56,091 nt of DNA from Flavobacteriales bacterium (lineage in GTDB: Bacteria; Bacteroidota; Bacteroidia; Flavobacteriales_G; Salibacteraceae), in the NCBI GenBank assembly GCA_018609045.1, contig JABAYK010000051.1, positions 1 through 56,091 of the forward strand, written 5' to 3'. Every line of letters starts with the position of its first letter. Positions within the stretch are counted from its first letter, which is position 1. Positions 54,855 through 56,091 of the stretch are shown in pieces. The notes below the pieces were generated by a model, which saw nothing but the letters and a program-made list of their open reading frames with translations, was not told where the DNA came from and ran no database searches. Both the position numbers and the translations under genes were made by a program.

Positions 54855-55002
54855 TTTTTCTTTTTGGGGTTTGCTTTGGCTGGTTTTTTATTCAGATTGT
54901 TGCTAGTTTAATATGGTTTTAATACCATGAAAAACAACAGGTTGTAATTGTTTTCAAATTTCTGGCACACCATTTGAAAATACTACCGCAAAACACAGCA
55001 CC

Positions 55003-55818
55003 ATGAAACATAAAAAATTAACACTTGCCATATTAGCCTTAGGGTTAATGGCATTCGGAGATCCTTACAAGCACGTAAAAAATGTTGAAAGCTTAGGTAA
55101 CTTTCACGCAAGAGTAGATAACTACATGCCTTTTAAACCAGGCGAAAAACTAGAGTTTAGAATTCATTACGGTTTTATAAATGCCGGTAGTGCTAGCATG
55201 GAGGTTAAGCAATCTAGTGTAAACGGGAAACCAACTAACAATTTAATAGGCAAAGGACAAAGCGAGGGTACTTTCGATTGGTTTTTTAAAGTAAGAGATA
55301 CTTACGAAAGCCAAGTTGATGTAAAAACCATGAACCCAGTTACTTTTAAAAGAAGAGTAAGCGAAGGAGGTTATAAAATAAACCGTGATTATACCTTTTA
55401 CCAAAACGAAAAATTAATTGATGATGGCAAACACAACGAAAAAATCTTAGTGCCTGCCAATGTTCAAGATATATTAAGTGCTTTTTATTATGCCAGAACA
55501 ATTGATTACAGTAAAATAAAAGAAGGCGATGCCATAGAGCTTTATTCTTACTTAGATTATGAAGTATGGCCATTGAAAGTTCGCTTTAAAGGCATAGAAA
55601 AAGTAAAAGTTGGCAAAGAAACTTTTGAGTGTATGAGGTTTGTACCAATTATACAAGAAGGAAGAGTATTTAAAGATGAAGACGACATGAGCGTTTACAT
55701 TAGCAACGATAAAAACAAAATCCCTGTTTTGGCCGAAGCCGAAATATTATTTGGGTCTATAAAAATGGAATTAACTAGCTGGGAAGGATTGGCTCATCCT
55801 TTAGCCAAGCTTAATTAA
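55003..55818 (+). CDS. DUF3108 domain-containing exported protein
   Basis: 271 residues with a signal peptide (MKHKKLTLAILALGLMAFG) and one DUF3108 domain (about 40-250), recognised by FKPGEKLEFRIHYGFINAGSA, KGQSEGTFDWFFKVRDTYES, FKRRVSEGGYKINRDYTF and the central VQDILSAFYYARTIDYS. It is a periplasmic or outer-membrane beta-rich protein; its role is not known. A strong terminator follows the gene. Confidence 0.9.
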   Translation: MKHKKLTLAILALGLMAFGDPYKHVKNVESLGNFHARVDNYMPFKPGEKLEFRIHYGFINAGSASMEVKQSSVNGKPTNNLIGKGQSEGTFDWFFKVRDTYESQVDVKTMNPVTFKRRVSEGGYKINRDYTFYQNEKLIDDGKHNEKILVPANVQDILSAFYYARTIDYSKIKEGDAIELYSYLDYEVWPLKVRFKGIEKVKVGKETFECMRFVPIIQEGRVFKDEDDMSVYISNDKNKIPVLAEAEILFGSIKMELTSWEGLAHPLAKLN

Positions 55819-55848
55819 GCGTGGTGTTTTTGGTGCAACGAGCTACTA

Positions 55849-55877
55849 AGCCGCTTCTAATGAGAAGCGGCTTTTTT
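55849..55877 (+). terminator. Rho-independent terminator
   Basis: A perfect 10-base stem, AGCCGCTTCT (55849-55858) and AGAAGCGGCT (55863-55872), with loop AATG and a run of six T (55872-55877). It ends the DUF3108 transcript and touches the stop codon of the convergent aminotransferase gene. Confidence 0.93.
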
Positions 55878-56091
55878 ATTTTACAGTTTTAAGTATTTCA
55901 CCTGCTTTTGCCAACGTATCTTCTTGTTTGGCAAAACAAAACCTAAGTACTTTATTGTCTATCGGGTTATGGTAAAAAACACTAACAGGTATGGCACTAA
56001 CGCCATATTCTTTGGTAATGCGTACTGCAAAATCTACATCTTTTTCATCAGAAATTGAGCTATAGTCTAACAACTGAAAATAAGTTCCTGC
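55876..56091 (-). CDS. PLP aminotransferase (YbdL/kynurenine type), C-terminal fragment
   Basis: The last 71 codons are inside the window; the frame is open to the right edge. [44 protein letters not shown] (both given in part) and [13 protein letters not shown] match the end of class I aminotransferases of the methionine/glutamine-phenylpyruvate/kynurenine group such as E. coli YbdL, where the Arg of RFCFAK binds the substrate carboxylate. The PLP lysine is outside the window. The product of its glutamine-dependent reaction is the substrate of the YafV-like omega-amidase at 23969. Confidence 0.82.
   Translation of the reverse strand, partial: AGTYFQLLDYSSISDEKDVDFAVRITKEYGVSAIPVSVFYHNPIDNKVLRFCFAKQEDTLAKAGEILKTVK

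Overview
The window is a low-GC chromosomal segment from a Bacteroidota bacterium, most likely in or near Flavobacteriales. Evidence seen in the sequence: seven exported proteins end in type IX secretion (T9SS) sorting domains of type A or B; there are SusC/BtuB-like TonB-dependent receptors; IspG is the long form; the block ftsX-DUF3098-uppP-truB is present; a HYC_CC_PP metal gene leads a metal cluster; and ribosome binding sites are weak or absent, with several TTG starts. No rRNA, tRNA, CRISPR array, insertion sequence or phage gene was recognised. No gene-free gap exceeds about 270 bases.

Layout. 1-3020: end of fabH, then a short DnaE-type polymerase. 3117-7442: a tandem pair of lectin/discoidin T9SS proteins. 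7507-11457: dprA, a small secreted protein, a GH16 glycanase-like protein and an OmpA-type lipoprotein. 11468-15461: a minus-strand heavy-metal cluster (HYC_CC_PP protein, HMA protein, CDF exporter, TonB receptor). 15544-18942: CotH-like protein, thioesterase, ZupT, and an interrupted lipoprotein. 18948-23851: folate C1 ligase fhs, a regulator/membrane-protein pair with a clear operator, an M23 endopeptidase and tryptophan 2,3-dioxygenase. 23969-30555: omega-amidase, a repeat element, a BtuB-like receptor, a VapBC-like pair and leuS. 30724-32666: a lipoprotein and an AAA_14/DUF4143 ATPase with a double-dyad operator. 32799-38608: ftsX, DUF3098, uppP, an inserted four-helix-bundle gene flanked by 7-bp repeats, truB, an ATP-grasp-like gene and recJ. 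38737-46551: two large T9SS genes, each carrying an in-frame TAA, around an ispG operon. 46607-56091: TonB receptor, MsbA-like ABC exporter, two LPS glycosyltransferases, a Cys-repeat T9SS adhesin, a DUF3108 protein and a partial aminotransferase.

How the genes work together. Much of the window serves the cell envelope: T9SS cargo, outer-membrane receptors, LPS assembly, undecaprenyl phosphate recycling and peptidoglycan hydrolysis. Metal traffic is represented by the HYC/HMA/CDF/TonB cluster and nearby ZupT. The omega-amidase (YafV-like) and the aminotransferase at the right edge (YbdL/kynurenine aminotransferase-like) would be functional partners in transamination, although they lie about 31 kb apart.

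The strongest unexplained signals are four. (1) A strictly in-register array of thirty 7-bp units follows a four-helix-bundle (S23/IVS-type) gene that also has inverse-complement units in front of it, all inserted between uppP and truB and apparently removing the normal truB start. (2) Three otherwise intact exported-protein genes each contain one in-frame TAA. (3) Two 22-bp dyads whose centres are 32 bp apart bracket the -7 element of the AAA_14/DUF4143 gene. (4) A compact triple half-site lies in the promoter of the winged-helix regulator pair.
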